Source: Phycisphaerae bacterium
GTDB taxonomy: Bacteria; Planctomycetota; Phycisphaerae; UBA1845; Fen-1342
Direction: 5' to 3'
Length of the DNA: 35,415 bases
NCBI GenBank assembly: GCA_030612705.1
Contig: JAUWNI010000032.1
Location: 1-35,415 of the forward strand
The notes under the pieces are model-generated. The model made no database searches. It saw nothing but the letters and a program-made list of their open reading frames with translations, and was not told where the DNA came from. This document shows positions 7,087-15,943 of this stretch, one piece after another. Positions within the stretch are counted from its first letter, which is position 1. Every line of letters starts with the position of its first letter. The position numbers were made by a program, and so were the translations under genes.

Positions 7087-7929
7087 CTACTGTTTCCTGT
7101 AGATCGTCGGCATGACGTAGGTAAGCGTGTGTTTAATGTTGTTGAGGCTCTCCGAATGCCCGATCAGCAGGTAGCCCCCGGAGTTCAGCACGCCGGTAAA
7201 CCTGGCGACCAGCGTCTCCTGTGTCGGCCGGTCGAAATAGATCATCACGTTTCGGCAGAAGATCACATTGAAGCCGTTGCGAAACGGGTACCGTTCGTCC
7301 ATCAGGTTAAAGCGGGCGAACTTGATCTGCTTGCGCAGCTCCGGCTGAATCTGCATGAGTGTCTCGCCGCCCTGTTTGACGCGCAGGAAGTAACGCCGCT
7401 TGAATTCCGCCGGCACGCTGGCCATACGGTCGGCGGCGAAGATCCCGGTTTGGGCACGTTCGAGCATTTTCGTGGAGATGTCGGTGGCGAGGATCTTATA
7501 CTGCAAGTTGGAGTATTGGCGTGCCAGGTTGTCCATCGTAATCACGAGCGAATAGGGTTCCTCGCCGCTGGAGCACCCCGCGCTCCAGATGCGGAGGAAG
7601 GTCCGCCGCTTACGCTCGCCTTCGCTCGCCCAGTCTCTGACTGTCTTGGCAAGGAACTCGAAGTGCTGGTTTTCGCGGAACAGATGCGTGGTATTGGTGG
7701 AGATTGCGTCGATCAGTTCGGCGAGTTCCCGCCCGCTCCGATCCGCCTTGACGAATTCGTAATACTCGCGATAGGACTTGAACTGGCCGGCGCGTATCCG
7801 CTTGCCGAGCCGTGCCCGCACCAACTGCATTTTCTGATCACCGAGATTGATCCCGACCTTCTCGTAGATCAGCTTGCTAAACAGCTCGTATTCCTTGTGG
7901 GTCAGGTCCTTGATAGTATCAATCAGCAT
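7087..7929 (-). CDS. cheR: Chemotaxis protein methyltransferase CheR
   Basis: Transfers methyl groups from S-adenosylmethionine to receptor glutamates, opposing CheB. The 280-residue protein has the N-terminal helical CheR domain (about 8-75), the STNTTHLFRE segment (77-86), the SAM-binding WSAGCSSGEEPYSL (115-128), ILATDIS (146-152), FCRNVMIYF (224-232) and GHSESL (257-262). There is no TPR or receptor-tethering extension. cheX ends 37 bp upstream and cheB starts 21 bp downstream, consistent with one transcript. The ribosome binding site is weak. Confidence 0.96.
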   Translation of the reverse strand: MLIDTIKDLTHKEYELFSKLIYEKVGINLGDQKMQLVRARLGKRIRAGQFKSYREYYEFVKADRSGRELAELIDAISTNTTHLFRENQHFEFLAKTVRDWASEGERKRRTFLRIWSAGCSSGEEPYSLVITMDNLARQYSNLQYKILATDISTKMLERAQTGIFAADRMASVPAEFKRRYFLRVKQGGETLMQIQPELRKQIKFARFNLMDERYPFRNGFNVIFCRNVMIYFDRPTQETLVARFTGVLNSGGYLLIGHSESLNNIKHTLTYVMPTIYRKQ

Positions 7930-7966
7930 GTCTCGTTACCCCAAAGCCTTTAAGTGCATCGGCGCG

Positions 7967-8443
7967 TTATGCTCGGTCGGGCTTGTACGTGCAATAAAAC
8001 GGCTCGCCGGATACCGACAATTCGCAGGTTACATCGTTGTCATCGAAGTCGAATTGCGGCGTTTCCGCGCACTCGGCGGCTGTGGGTAGCGAAAGATTGA
8101 ACACGGAGTCCATCCCATGGCAGGCCGTCACGAACTGCCCGCAAACAATATTCATGAATTCGCGGAGCGCATCGCCGACGCCGCTTAGGACCTCTTCATC
8201 GTCCGGGCTCAAGCCGAGCAGGTTGGCGGCCAATTGAACGGCAAAATCCCTCGTGCACCAGCAGCGCAGCGTCCCGCTGACCGGCCCGGAGTAGGAAATA
8301 CGGCACTCCATCCAAACCGCCCCGGGTACCGGCTGGGGTCGTTCGTCGTCACTTATCAGAAACGCCAGATCTCCCAACACATCGCCGATAATTGTGGTTA
8401 GCTCAGGCGTTGTCATTGTCGGATCGGTCTTACTCGACTCCAT
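7967..8443 (-). CDS. CheX-like chemotaxis phosphatase domain protein
   Basis: A 158-residue cytoplasmic protein of the CheC/CheX/FliY class, whose known members dephosphorylate CheY-P. The diagnostic E-x-x-N motif is in ALREFMNIVCG (Glu95, Asn98), in the characteristic helix that follows a DDEEV-type loop. The domain spans nearly the whole protein with a short disordered N-terminus. The ATG at 8443 overlaps the end of fapA by 14 bp and has a GGAG six bases upstream, so it is preferred to the ATG at 8416. The overlap points to translational coupling. No cheY is in the window, so its partner must be encoded elsewhere. Confidence 0.82.
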   Translation of the reverse strand: MESSKTDPTMTTPELTTIIGDVLGDLAFLISDDERPQPVPGAVWMECRISYSGPVSGTLRCWCTRDFAVQLAANLLGLSPDDEEVLSGVGDALREFMNIVCGQFVTACHGMDSVFNLSLPTAAECAETPQFDFDDNDVTCELSVSGEPFYCTYKPDRA

Positions 8444-9974
8444 CAGATTCTCCGGACTCTTGTTCGGGTTCCTTAAAGCGCTCTACATCGACCGCGGCAC
8501 TCGGCAAGGGTATCTCCGATGCGGTCAACGAGTTTACAATCGTGATTTCCTTCACCCCTTTCACTTGACGCTCTTCCACCTTCATCGGTCCCTTGAACGC
8601 GTTCTTGAGCGTGGTCTCACGCAAACCAAAGACCAGCACCACGCCCTGGTAAACCGTGCCCGCTATTTCAATCCCGACTTTACCGTCCGGGGTGGTCTCC
8701 GCGAGCATCCGTTCGCGCTCGGCCGTCAGATCTTCGGCCACGATTCCGATCTCCTCCGTCTTTGCCATTAATTCGGTGGCCTGCTCGCGTTGTGTGGGGG
8801 TTAGCCTCTTCATATTGATTAGCAACGGCTGCACGCGTGAACGAATCTGCTCGGCCTGTTCCAGATGTTTCTGGATCTGCTTCTCCATCTTCCGGGTGCG
8901 GTGCAACACCGCCCCGTCGACACCTACCGCGATCCGTGTCGGCACGCCGACCTCGCTGCCGGCGTGTTTGATCTTGGCGCCGCTCCGCGCGTAGATCTCA
9001 CCACCGATGATTGATCCGTGTTCGATCCGCAACTGTCCGGTAGTCCGCACGTTGCCGTTGATAATCTCTTTGGTAATGCAGACATCGCCCCCGGCTTCCA
9101 GTTCCGAGCTATCGCAGATGCTGGCCGTGATCGAACCCCCGGCCTTGACCCGACAACCGGACTCCTGCCCGAAGATACCGCCGCGCACCTGGATATCTCC
9201 GCCGACATCCACTTCCCCGGCATCCACCGCTCCCCCCACCGTCAACGACCCGGTCGTTTTAACTATGAAGTTGGGCTTGATGCTCCCGCCGATGTGTACG
9301 TCAATGACACTGTCGATGTTGCCGGACTTGAAGTCGACATCGCCGGGGATCGTCAGCACTTCCTTCATGCAGATCGTATTGCCCTCGTACTCCAACCGGC
9401 CCGGCACCTCCGTCACCACTTGCCCCGAGTCGTCCTCCGCCATTCGTAGGCCATGGCCCAGCTTCAGCGGCAAGCCGTGCTTTCGCCGCGGCGGTATATC
9501 CCCCCCGAGCACGTCCTTTCCCACTACGCTTTCGGTCGGCGGTTTGATTTGTCCCACCGGCGTGTTGGCCTCGATCGTCAGGATCGCGTTCGCCGTGTAA
9601 TAGTTGATCGCCGCACCCCCCTGCCAATCACGCGCTTGCTTCTCGAACTCCTCATTCCACACGAATTCGCCGTTGTTGGCATCGACCGCGACCTGAGCTT
9701 CGGCAATCAGAAAACGCTCGGGAATCTCCGGCGGTCCGTCATCGCCGTCACTCTGCGATCCATCGGCGACAATCTGCACGTATTCGTTGATGCGCTCACG
9801 AACCGCATCACTGATTTCAATGCCCTTTTCAGTGAGTGCGTCGACAATTTCCAGCCCATTGGGCGGCGAGAAGTCCGGCAACACCTTTCCGGGCAGTTCG
9901 ATCCAAGCCTGCATGCGATCTTTGGCTATAACGGTTCGGATCTGGTCCATTTCCTTATTCGTACCGAGGTCCAT
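8430..9974 (-). CDS. FapA/DUF342 family protein
   Basis: A 514-residue DUF342 (FapA, flagellar assembly protein A-like) protein. The middle (about 165-345) is a run of short Gly- and Val-rich repeats such as IPGDVDF, VHIGGSI, LTVGGAV and VDVGGDIQVRGG, the beta-helix typical of the family. It is followed by a charged coiled coil (about 355-425) and a beta-rich C-terminal part. Homologues affect flagellar assembly or polar localisation in some proteobacteria; the molecular role is poorly known. GGAG six bases before the ATG supports the start. It heads the chemotaxis operon, which suggests a link to motility or surface sensing. Confidence 0.88.
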   Translation of the reverse strand: MDLGTNKEMDQIRTVIAKDRMQAWIELPGKVLPDFSPPNGLEIVDALTEKGIEISDAVRERINEYVQIVADGSQSDGDDGPPEIPERFLIAEAQVAVDANNGEFVWNEEFEKQARDWQGGAAINYYTANAILTIEANTPVGQIKPPTESVVGKDVLGGDIPPRRKHGLPLKLGHGLRMAEDDSGQVVTEVPGRLEYEGNTICMKEVLTIPGDVDFKSGNIDSVIDVHIGGSIKPNFIVKTTGSLTVGGAVDAGEVDVGGDIQVRGGIFGQESGCRVKAGGSITASICDSSELEAGGDVCITKEIINGNVRTTGQLRIEHGSIIGGEIYARSGAKIKHAGSEVGVPTRIAVGVDGAVLHRTRKMEKQIQKHLEQAEQIRSRVQPLLINMKRLTPTQREQATELMAKTEEIGIVAEDLTAERERMLAETTPDGKVGIEIAGTVYQGVVLVFGLRETTLKNAFKGPMKVEERQVKGVKEITIVNSLTASEIPLPSAAVDVERFKEPEQESGESDGVE

Positions 9975-10210
9975 GGCCAGCTCCAGATTGGCATATTCGC
10001 GCAGGTTGTACGCGCGGTTTCACATGAGTACTCATCCGATCTCGTATCGGTGAAATTGCGGCTATATCATAAGTAGTAGTCGCCGAGATGGGCCTGGCAG
10101 GCTCATAACTTCTTGTGGTTAGAAGATTAACGCTAACCAGCCGGCAAATCGTGCGTGTGTCAACGTCCGAGTTTGGAGGGTTTTTACGTAGCTCTTAAGC
10201 CCGTGAGTGG
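9975..10210. other. Intergenic region upstream of fapA
   Basis: This 236 bp gap should carry the promoter of the chemotaxis operon (minus strand) and the end of the kdsD transcript. I see no consensus sigma-54 or flagellar sigma-28 site and no gene. A minus-strand TATGAT near 10066-10071 is a weak -10 candidate without a matching -35 box. Confidence 0.35.
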
Positions 10211-11206
10211 TTACGCCAAGCCCGCCGCCAACAAGTCCATCAGGCGTAACAGGCCCACCGGTTTATCCGCATCGTCCACCACCACCAGACTCGTGATTTG
10301 GCTCTTACGCATGATGCGCAGACATTCCACCGCCGGGAGCAAGCCTGAAACGGTCGAAATCGGTACAGGCGGGGCAGTGGACGATCGCCGACTCTGCGCG
10401 TGCGCCTTGTGGACGTTTAATTCGCGTGGGTTCGGCACGCGAGAAAAGATTCGCCGTAGATCGCCGTCCGTGAACGTTCCCAGCAGCTTTCCATCCGCCT
10501 CGCATATCAATGTCAGGCCGAGCTGTTTGCGGGTAATCTCAACCAATAAGTGCTCGAAGGAATCGTCGGCGCGGACGAGCGGCAATTCGTCACCCGTGTG
10601 CATCAGATCCTCGGCCCGCAGCAGCAACCGACGACCAAGTGTCCCTTCGGGGTGATATTGGGCGAAGTCCTTGGCCTCAAACCCGCGGGCGTGCAACAGT
10701 GCCATCGCCAGCGCGTCGCCGACCGCCAGCATCATGACGCAGCTCGTGGTCGGGGCGAGGTTGAGCGGGCCGGCTTCGGGTACTTCCGGCAGCAGGAGCA
10801 TATGCCGACTCAACTCCGCCAGTCGCGATTCGCGACCCTGCGTAATCCCGATCACCGGTCCGCCAAGCCGGCGAAAGTGTTCGACGAAGCGCAGCACCTC
10901 GGCGGTGTTACCGCTACGTGATAGCGCAATCAGGCAATGCCGCTCGGTGACGATCCCGAGGTCGCCGTGGAGCGCCTCGACCGGGTGCATGTAGACGGCG
11001 GGCGTGCCCGTGCTGGTAAGCGAGGCGGCAATCTTCTGCGCGACGATTCCGCTTTTACCGAGACCGCTGACGATCACCTGGGCGGCGGGGAGCACGGTTT
11101 CCAGGGTCGCGTCGAAGCCGCCGTCGAACGTCTCGGCGAGGCGGCGCAGTGCTTCCGCTTCGTCGGCGACCACCTGTCGTGCGATGTCGAGAGGCTTTTT
11201 TTTCAC
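10211..11206 (-). CDS. kdsD: Arabinose-5-phosphate isomerase (KpsF/GutQ/KdsD family)
   Basis: Interconverts ribulose 5-phosphate and arabinose 5-phosphate, the entry step to Kdo, a lipopolysaccharide sugar. The protein is a sugar isomerase (SIS) domain (about 35-175) followed by two CBS domains. Visible motifs are GLGKSG (48-53), HPVEALHGDLG (74-84), SRSGNTAEV (96-104), APTTS (151-155) and YHPEGTLGRRL (184-194). I place the start at the GTG at 11206, four bases after the TAA of the TPR gene. This gives 331 residues, close to the family norm; an upstream TTG at 11269 would overlap the TPR gene by 59 bp. The tight junction suggests translational coupling. Confidence 0.9.
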   Translation of the reverse strand: MKKKPLDIARQVVADEAEALRRLAETFDGGFDATLETVLPAAQVIVSGLGKSGIVAQKIAASLTSTGTPAVYMHPVEALHGDLGIVTERHCLIALSRSGNTAEVLRFVEHFRRLGGPVIGITQGRESRLAELSRHMLLLPEVPEAGPLNLAPTTSCVMMLAVGDALAMALLHARGFEAKDFAQYHPEGTLGRRLLLRAEDLMHTGDELPLVRADDSFEHLLVEITRKQLGLTLICEADGKLLGTFTDGDLRRIFSRVPNPRELNVHKAHAQSRRSSTAPPVPISTVSGLLPAVECLRIMRKSQITSLVVVDDADKPVGLLRLMDLLAAGLA

Positions 11207-11210
11207 GACT

Positions 11211-14200
11211 TTATTCTTCGTTTTGTTCGGCCGCGGTTGGTGCCGGAGTCGGCGATTCGCCGCGCTCAAGCGCCGCCAACTTCGCCCGCGCGGCGGCCAT
11301 CAAATCGGCCTGTTGCGTCCGCTCACGCTCCGAGGTCTCCGCCTCCAACAGCGAGAGGGCCTGCTTCCAATGCTTCCGGGCGGCGTCACGATCGCCCAAG
11401 CGATAAGCCGCGTCCGCCAAATGATCGTAAAGCACCGCGTCCCGTCCGTCACGCAGTTGAACGGCTCGGGCCAGATACTTCCGGGCGTTGCTGAAGTCAC
11501 CCGCCTTGTAATACGCCCAGCCGAGACTGTCGAGAAAGGCGTGGTTCCAAGGCTCGGCGGCGACGGCGGCCCGGATCATCATCGTGGCCCGTTCGAGATT
11601 GATTCCGTGGTCGACCCAGGTATAGCCCAGATCGTTGAAAATCCCAACGTCGTCCGGACGGTACTCCAGCAGGAGTTCCATCACCTGCGCGCATTCGTCT
11701 TCGCGCCCGGCACTCTGTAACGTCCAACGCTTGTATTTCAATGCTTCGTGCGCGAGCGCCTGGTCCTGCCCCTCCGCCTCCCGCTGCCACTGCTCGCTAC
11801 GATCGAGCGCCTCGTCATAACGCTCGGCGTCGTGTAGCGCAAGTACGAGTTGCTTGCGAACCTCACGCCGCACGTCGCCTTCGACCCCGCGCTCATCCAG
11901 CAGGGCATTGAACTCAGCCACTGCCGTATCATTCTCACCCTTGGCGGTTTGACACCGCCCCAACCAGATTCGCCGCGTGATGCTCTCGGCGTATGTGCCC
12001 TCGAACTTGCGGGCGACCTCGAGCGCCTCGTCCGGGCAATCTCCCAGAAGCAGAACATTGACCAATTCCTCGGTCAACGCCGCGCCGGTCGGATTATCCT
12101 CCAGCCATTTCCGGAGCCGGTCGGCGACCTGCCGGTAATGCTCGGCCTGTTTGCCGTACTCGATGAACTCGACCCGCCGCCGATCGCTTGGATCGTCTTC
12201 GAGCCGCTGCTTCACCAGCGCGAACGCCTCGTCGTTGTGATCACAATCGAGCAGGACGGCGATCTTGTGGTATGTCAACGTCTCGTTGTCCGGCTCGGCT
12301 TTGATCCAGTCCTCGACCATCTCGCGCGCCTCGTCGCACCGGCCGAACTCGATGTACGAGCGCAGCAACTGCACGCGATAGCGGTCCGCCTCGTCCGGGT
12401 CCAATTCGATCAGACGCCGCAACAGGGCCCGGCCTTCTTCGAGCCGAAAGTCGTTCAGGTCGGCGTGCGCCAACGGCCACAAGACGGCCAAACGGTTCGG
12501 GAAGCGCTTGATCAGGGCCTCCAGCAGCGTGATCGCCTCGTCGAACTCTCCTCGCACCGACTGCACGTTCACCAGCAGCATCGTCAAGTGGTAATCGTCG
12601 GGATGTGTGCCGCGGACTTGCTTTATCACCTCCCAGGTCTCGTCGAGTCGGCCTCGAAAGTACAACCCCCCCGCCAGCAGCCGCGCTGTCGCGATATCAT
12701 CCGGATAGCGTTCGAGCTGCAACTTCAACTCGGCGAGATGTTCGGTCCCGAAGGGTTTGGAAACAAAACGCATCAGCGTGTTGATTCGGCGAAGCGTGCC
12801 GGCCGGCACGGCGTCCCGGTCGAGTCGATCGAGCTGCGCGCGGGCGACTTCGATTTTGCCGCCGCGCAGGTAGCAGTCGATCAAACCTTCGAGCGCATCG
12901 CCGTTGCCGGGATCGTGTGTGAGTGTCTCCTGGAAGTAGCGTTGCGCGCCGCGCAGGTTTCCGAGCCGGCGGTAGTGTTGCGCCAGGGCGAGCGTGTACG
13001 CCGACTCCCGGGGGCATAGCTTGATCGCCTGCTTGTAGCTCTGCTCGGCCCGCTCGTTTTCGTCGAGCCCCTCGTGGGCTTGGGCGAGCAGATAGTGGGC
13101 GGCGACCAGGTCGGGTTGCTCCTTCAACACTTTCTCGGCGTACTTCCCGGCGGCGTCCCACTGGTAACTCGCCAGCAGCATCTCGCCTCGCACCACGTAT
13201 GCCGGCGCAAAGTCCGGACGCTCCGCGACGCAGGCCCGCAAAAGCTCGTCGGCCAGCGTCAGTTCATCGGCCGCCAAGGCGCTGACTCCCAGAACGTAAT
13301 CGGTCGCGAAATCCGCCTCGGGCTCAGCGCGAAGCGCTTTGATCAATTCGACGACGTTTACGCCGGTCTCGAACCAGCCTTTCCACTGGGCGAGTCGTCG
13401 GCGGGGCATTTCCGCCAAATCCGGCTTGTTTCGCACGAATGTGATGAGCGTCTCCAGCGCGCCGCGCGGGTCGCCAGCCGCTTGCCGGGCCGCGGCGACT
13501 TCCCAGGTGATTTCCTCATCGTCGGGCCGCTGAGCCAACAGAGCCTGCCCGACACGAACGGCGTCTTCCGATTCGCCGACATCACCAAGGACGCGTGTCA
13601 ATGCTCGCGCTTGTTCGAGCTCGCGCCCCTCCGCGACTCGACTCACCACCGTGTCGAGCCAATCTTGCAACTGATTTGCCTCACGGGCGGCAGCAACCGC
13701 GATCGGCAGCAAAGCTTCGGCAGCTTCGGGTGCGTCCAGCCGCTCGCGACAGAACGCGAAGGCATGTTCCGCCTCGCCGGCGGAAAGCAACGCCCGGGCG
13801 TACGACCGCGCGACGGACAAATCATCGGGCCAGATTTCGCGGGCCCACTCGGCGATGCGCAACGCTTCGGCGCCGAGCCCCAACCTATTCAGCAATTCCA
13901 AACGCCGCGGAATCATTCCGTGCGGACGTTCGGCGAGCAGTGCGGCAAAGTCGGGCGCGTTGCGTTGTTCGGGGTGTGTCTGCCAGAGCGCCGTGTCAAA
14001 GTGCCCATAGGCTTGCGCCGCCGCCAGATCGTAACCGGCCCGTTCCAAGAGTTGTCCGAGCGAGTACCAGGCGCGGGTAACCTTGGGGTTGTTCAATTCG
14101 CGCTCGGCGGCGAGCGTGGTGGAGCGGTAATGCGCGATCGCCAACTCGCGCTGTCCCTGTCCACGATAGATCTGTGCAAGCAGATAATGGATGTTTGCAT

Positions 14201-14642
14201 CGCCGTGCCCGAGCCGGGCCGCGGCCTCGGCCGAGGCGCGGGCCTCGTCGAACCGTCCAAGTCGGGTCTTCGCGAGCGCCAACAGGTAATGGACTTCGCG
14301 GCGATCTCCGCCGGGCTCCTTCAGCGCGCCGGTCAGCATCTCCACCGCGTCCTGAAAACGCCCGTCCTCAATCCCGGCGCGGGCCTGCTCGAAGGCGGTC
14401 TGCACCGTCGGCACCTCATCCAAAGGCACGACTGTTACGGTCGGCGGCGGCTCGGCACCGACAATCTCGGCCAGCGGAGTCCGGGCACGCCGGGATTCGT
14501 CCGTTCCCACATCGTCGTCCCGTGGAAAGGCGGCTCCGGCCGCCAATAGAACTAACGCACTACTTACCCAGACCGCCGACCACGGCAGTCGGCGTCGAAT
14601 GCCACCGTCATCACATCTCATCATGCCGGTCATGTCTCGCAT
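11211..14642 (-). CDS. Large exported tetratricopeptide-repeat protein
   Basis: A protein of up to 1143 residues. An arginine cluster (RRR, 16-18) precedes a hydrophobic stretch at about 20-39, a signal peptide or signal anchor. A Pro-, Arg- and Asp-rich segment follows, and then almost continuous TPR-type helical repeats to about residue 1110. Clear repeats include GRFDEARASAEAAARLGHGD, LAQHYRRLGNLRGAQRYFQ and LGWAYYKAGDFSNARKYLAR. There are no catalytic motifs. Such proteins are usually scaffolds in the periplasm or cell envelope; the partner is unknown. Several in-frame ATGs (14642, 14633, 14624, 14621) make the exact start uncertain. It is directly followed by kdsD, so an envelope or lipopolysaccharide role is possible but unproven. 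Confidence 0.85.
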   Translation of the reverse strand: MRDMTGMMRCDDGGIRRRLPWSAVWVSSALVLLAAGAAFPRDDDVGTDESRRARTPLAEIVGAEPPPTVTVVPLDEVPTVQTAFEQARAGIEDGRFQDAVEMLTGALKEPGGDRREVHYLLALAKTRLGRFDEARASAEAAARLGHGDANIHYLLAQIYRGQGQRELAIAHYRSTTLAAERELNNPKVTRAWYSLGQLLERAGYDLAAAQAYGHFDTALWQTHPEQRNAPDFAALLAERPHGMIPRRLELLNRLGLGAEALRIAEWAREIWPDDLSVARSYARALLSAGEAEHAFAFCRERLDAPEAAEALLPIAVAAAREANQLQDWLDTVVSRVAEGRELEQARALTRVLGDVGESEDAVRVGQALLAQRPDDEEITWEVAAARQAAGDPRGALETLITFVRNKPDLAEMPRRRLAQWKGWFETGVNVVELIKALRAEPEADFATDYVLGVSALAADELTLADELLRACVAERPDFAPAYVVRGEMLLASYQWDAAGKYAEKVLKEQPDLVAAHYLLAQAHEGLDENERAEQSYKQAIKLCPRESAYTLALAQHYRRLGNLRGAQRYFQETLTHDPGNGDALEGLIDCYLRGGKIEVARAQLDRLDRDAVPAGTLRRINTLMRFVSKPFGTEHLAELKLQLERYPDDIATARLLAGGLYFRGRLDETWEVIKQVRGTHPDDYHLTMLLVNVQSVRGEFDEAITLLEALIKRFPNRLAVLWPLAHADLNDFRLEEGRALLRRLIELDPDEADRYRVQLLRSYIEFGRCDEAREMVEDWIKAEPDNETLTYHKIAVLLDCDHNDEAFALVKQRLEDDPSDRRRVEFIEYGKQAEHYRQVADRLRKWLEDNPTGAALTEELVNVLLLGDCPDEALEVARKFEGTYAESITRRIWLGRCQTAKGENDTAVAEFNALLDERGVEGDVRREVRKQLVLALHDAERYDEALDRSEQWQREAEGQDQALAHEALKYKRWTLQSAGREDECAQVMELLLEYRPDDVGIFNDLGYTWVDHGINLERATMMIRAAVAAEPWNHAFLDSLGWAYYKAGDFSNARKYLARAVQLRDGRDAVLYDHLADAAYRLGDRDAARKHWKQALSLLEAETSERERTQQADLMAAARAKLAALERGESPTPAPTAAEQNEE

Positions 14643-14721
14643 CGGATGAACACCATTCGGGTTGCTCTTGTCGGCACCGCCTCGTTGGTTGCTTGAATTC
14701 GGATATGGTAACGCGAACGGC

Positions 14722-14816
14722 CAATCAAAGCCTCAAGCGCGAGCGCTGGGTTTTTTCGTTCGGGGCGTCCCCGAGTACGGTCCCCTCGCTTGCGCTCAGG
14801 GTTCTGATTCGGGACA
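14722..14816. repeat. Dispersed-type imperfect inverted repeat (single copy here)
   Basis: The left arm contains AAGCGCGAGCGCTGGG and the right arm CCCTCGCTTGCGCTCAGGG; AGCGCGAGCG pairs with the right arm with one mismatch. A small GGGG-CGT-CCCC hairpin lies between them. It resembles dispersed repeats I associate with planctomycete genomes, which is recollection rather than a search. There is only one copy in this window. Confidence 0.45.
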
Positions 14817-14836
14817 CCAAACGCTATTGTGCACCC

Positions 14837-14870
14837 ATCCCTCGCCGGTCGCGTCATCGCCGGCGGGGAT
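14837..14870 (-). terminator. Hairpin downstream of the infB operon
   Basis: On the minus strand, 14 bases after the TAA of the last gene, ATCCC and CGCCGG pair with CCGGCG and GGGAT around an 11-base loop. This gives 11 pairs with a single bulged base. No T-run follows, so it may be a terminator of the U-tract-free kind or simply an mRNA end hairpin. Confidence 0.45.
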
Positions 14871-14884
14871 CAAGTTAAGCGCGT

Positions 14885-15940
14885 TTACGCGGACTTGGCC
14901 CTCTTTAGCGAACGTCGGGTTTGCCTTGTCATCTTCTTGGGCGCGGTTTTCTTCGCCTTGGGTTTGCGCCGCGCGGTCGGCTTGCTCTTCGTTTTTACCG
15001 ACTTCTTTGCTTTCTTCTTCGTTTTCTTCTTCGCTTTCTTTTTCGTCTTGGGCCTGGATGCCGCCTTTACCCTGGGTTTCCTGACCGACTTCCGTTTCTT
15101 CGCGGGTTTCTTCTTTACCGGCTTCGGCTTTGCGGCTTTTTTCGACTTCTTGGCCGGTTTGTCGGCGTCAGCCGTTCCGGCAACATCCTGCTTTTCCTTG
15201 TCTCCCGGCTTGTCGGGCTCCGTTGTTGTGACGATGGTTGATCGGCCGGCGGCAACGAGTCGCAGCATGTTGCGGGCGGTGCGGTCGGGCGGGATGCTGG
15301 CGATACGCTTCACCTCGCCGTTGCGAACCGCGGACCCCATCTCGGTCCAGGCCTGTTTCTCAACCAGCGCGAAGAATTCGAGCGCCTCGCCCTCGGGAAC
15401 CCGCCGCTCGAGAAACGCCTGGGCCTCTTCCAGGGAGCACCGGCGATCGATGATGCCCTCCTTGCGAGCATAAGCCCACATCGCCTCGTCGAGCGGGACG
15501 GCGTGTTGCTGCAAGCCCAGCAAGCGGACTCGCGCCCGGCTATAGGCATCGAGCCCGTCGATCCCTTCCAGATACTCGTACGCTTCCTTCTTCGACATTC
15601 CTCGCAAACGGTCGAGCGTGACCTCGTGCTCGTGCGCGAACACCTTGTTGAGCGCCCGTGACAGATCTTCACACTTCAAACGCGCGTCCGGAAACGCGCC
15701 GACCATCTCGGTCATCTCGATCGCGGGAACCACGCGCAGCTCGTTGTAATCCACCACCAGGCCGCGCAGCCGATCGAGCGCCTCGCGGGCCTTCGACTCC
15801 GGCACGTTGCGCGAGAAAATCCCCAGGATCATCTGCGTGATGACATCACCCGCCGGCGAACGTCCGACCTTGCCCTGCTTCGTCCGCAACGAACGGATGA
15901 GCTGCTTCAAGCGGGCAGCGCATTTTGTGGCACCCCTCAT
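14885..15940 (-). CDS. Endonuclease III-like (HhH) protein with a histone H1-like basic tail
   Basis: A 351-residue protein in two parts. Residues 35-205 resemble the helix-hairpin-helix DNA glycosylase fold (endonuclease III class). A LEGIDGLDAYSRARVRLLGL hairpin (124-143) is followed by AVPLDEA with Asp151, which aligns with the catalytic Asp, and then SLEEAQAFLERRVPEGEALEFF-type helices. The lyase Lys aligns with Tyr133, and the C-terminal four-cysteine iron-sulphur loop is absent. Residues 258-351 are almost only Lys, Ala, Pro, Arg, Ser and Thr, like eukaryotic H1 or bacterial H1-like tails. A GGAGG 11 bases before the ATG and the rbfA stop three bases upstream show coupling to rbfA. It probably binds DNA; whether it is a monofunctional glycosylase or inactive is open. 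Confidence 0.75.
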   Translation of the reverse strand: MRGATKCAARLKQLIRSLRTKQGKVGRSPAGDVITQMILGIFSRNVPESKAREALDRLRGLVVDYNELRVVPAIEMTEMVGAFPDARLKCEDLSRALNKVFAHEHEVTLDRLRGMSKKEAYEYLEGIDGLDAYSRARVRLLGLQQHAVPLDEAMWAYARKEGIIDRRCSLEEAQAFLERRVPEGEALEFFALVEKQAWTEMGSAVRNGEVKRIASIPPDRTARNMLRLVAAGRSTIVTTTEPDKPGDKEKQDVAGTADADKPAKKSKKAAKPKPVKKKPAKKRKSVRKPRVKAASRPKTKKKAKKKTKKKAKKSVKTKSKPTARRKPKAKKTAPKKMTRQTRRSLKRAKSA

Positions 15941-15943
15941 CGC

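Larger units (their letters stand above)
14643..14884. other. Intergenic gap with a repeat and a terminator-like hairpin
   Basis: The gap between the infB operon and the TPR gene holds an imperfect inverted-repeat element (14722-14816) and a strong hairpin (14837-14870). The region should also carry the TPR gene promoter, but I see no clear -10/-35 pair. No gene is seen. Confidence 0.5.

Noticed and set aside
13074..14549. Plus-strand open frame of 491 codons
   Set aside because: It is a shadow of the TPR gene; its composition is Arg/Gly-rich without any recognisable motif.
14741..14757. Plus-strand AGCGC-GA-GCGCT hairpin followed by GGGTTTTTT as an intrinsic terminator
   Set aside because: No plus-strand gene ends upstream. 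It is more likely part of the inverted-repeat element.
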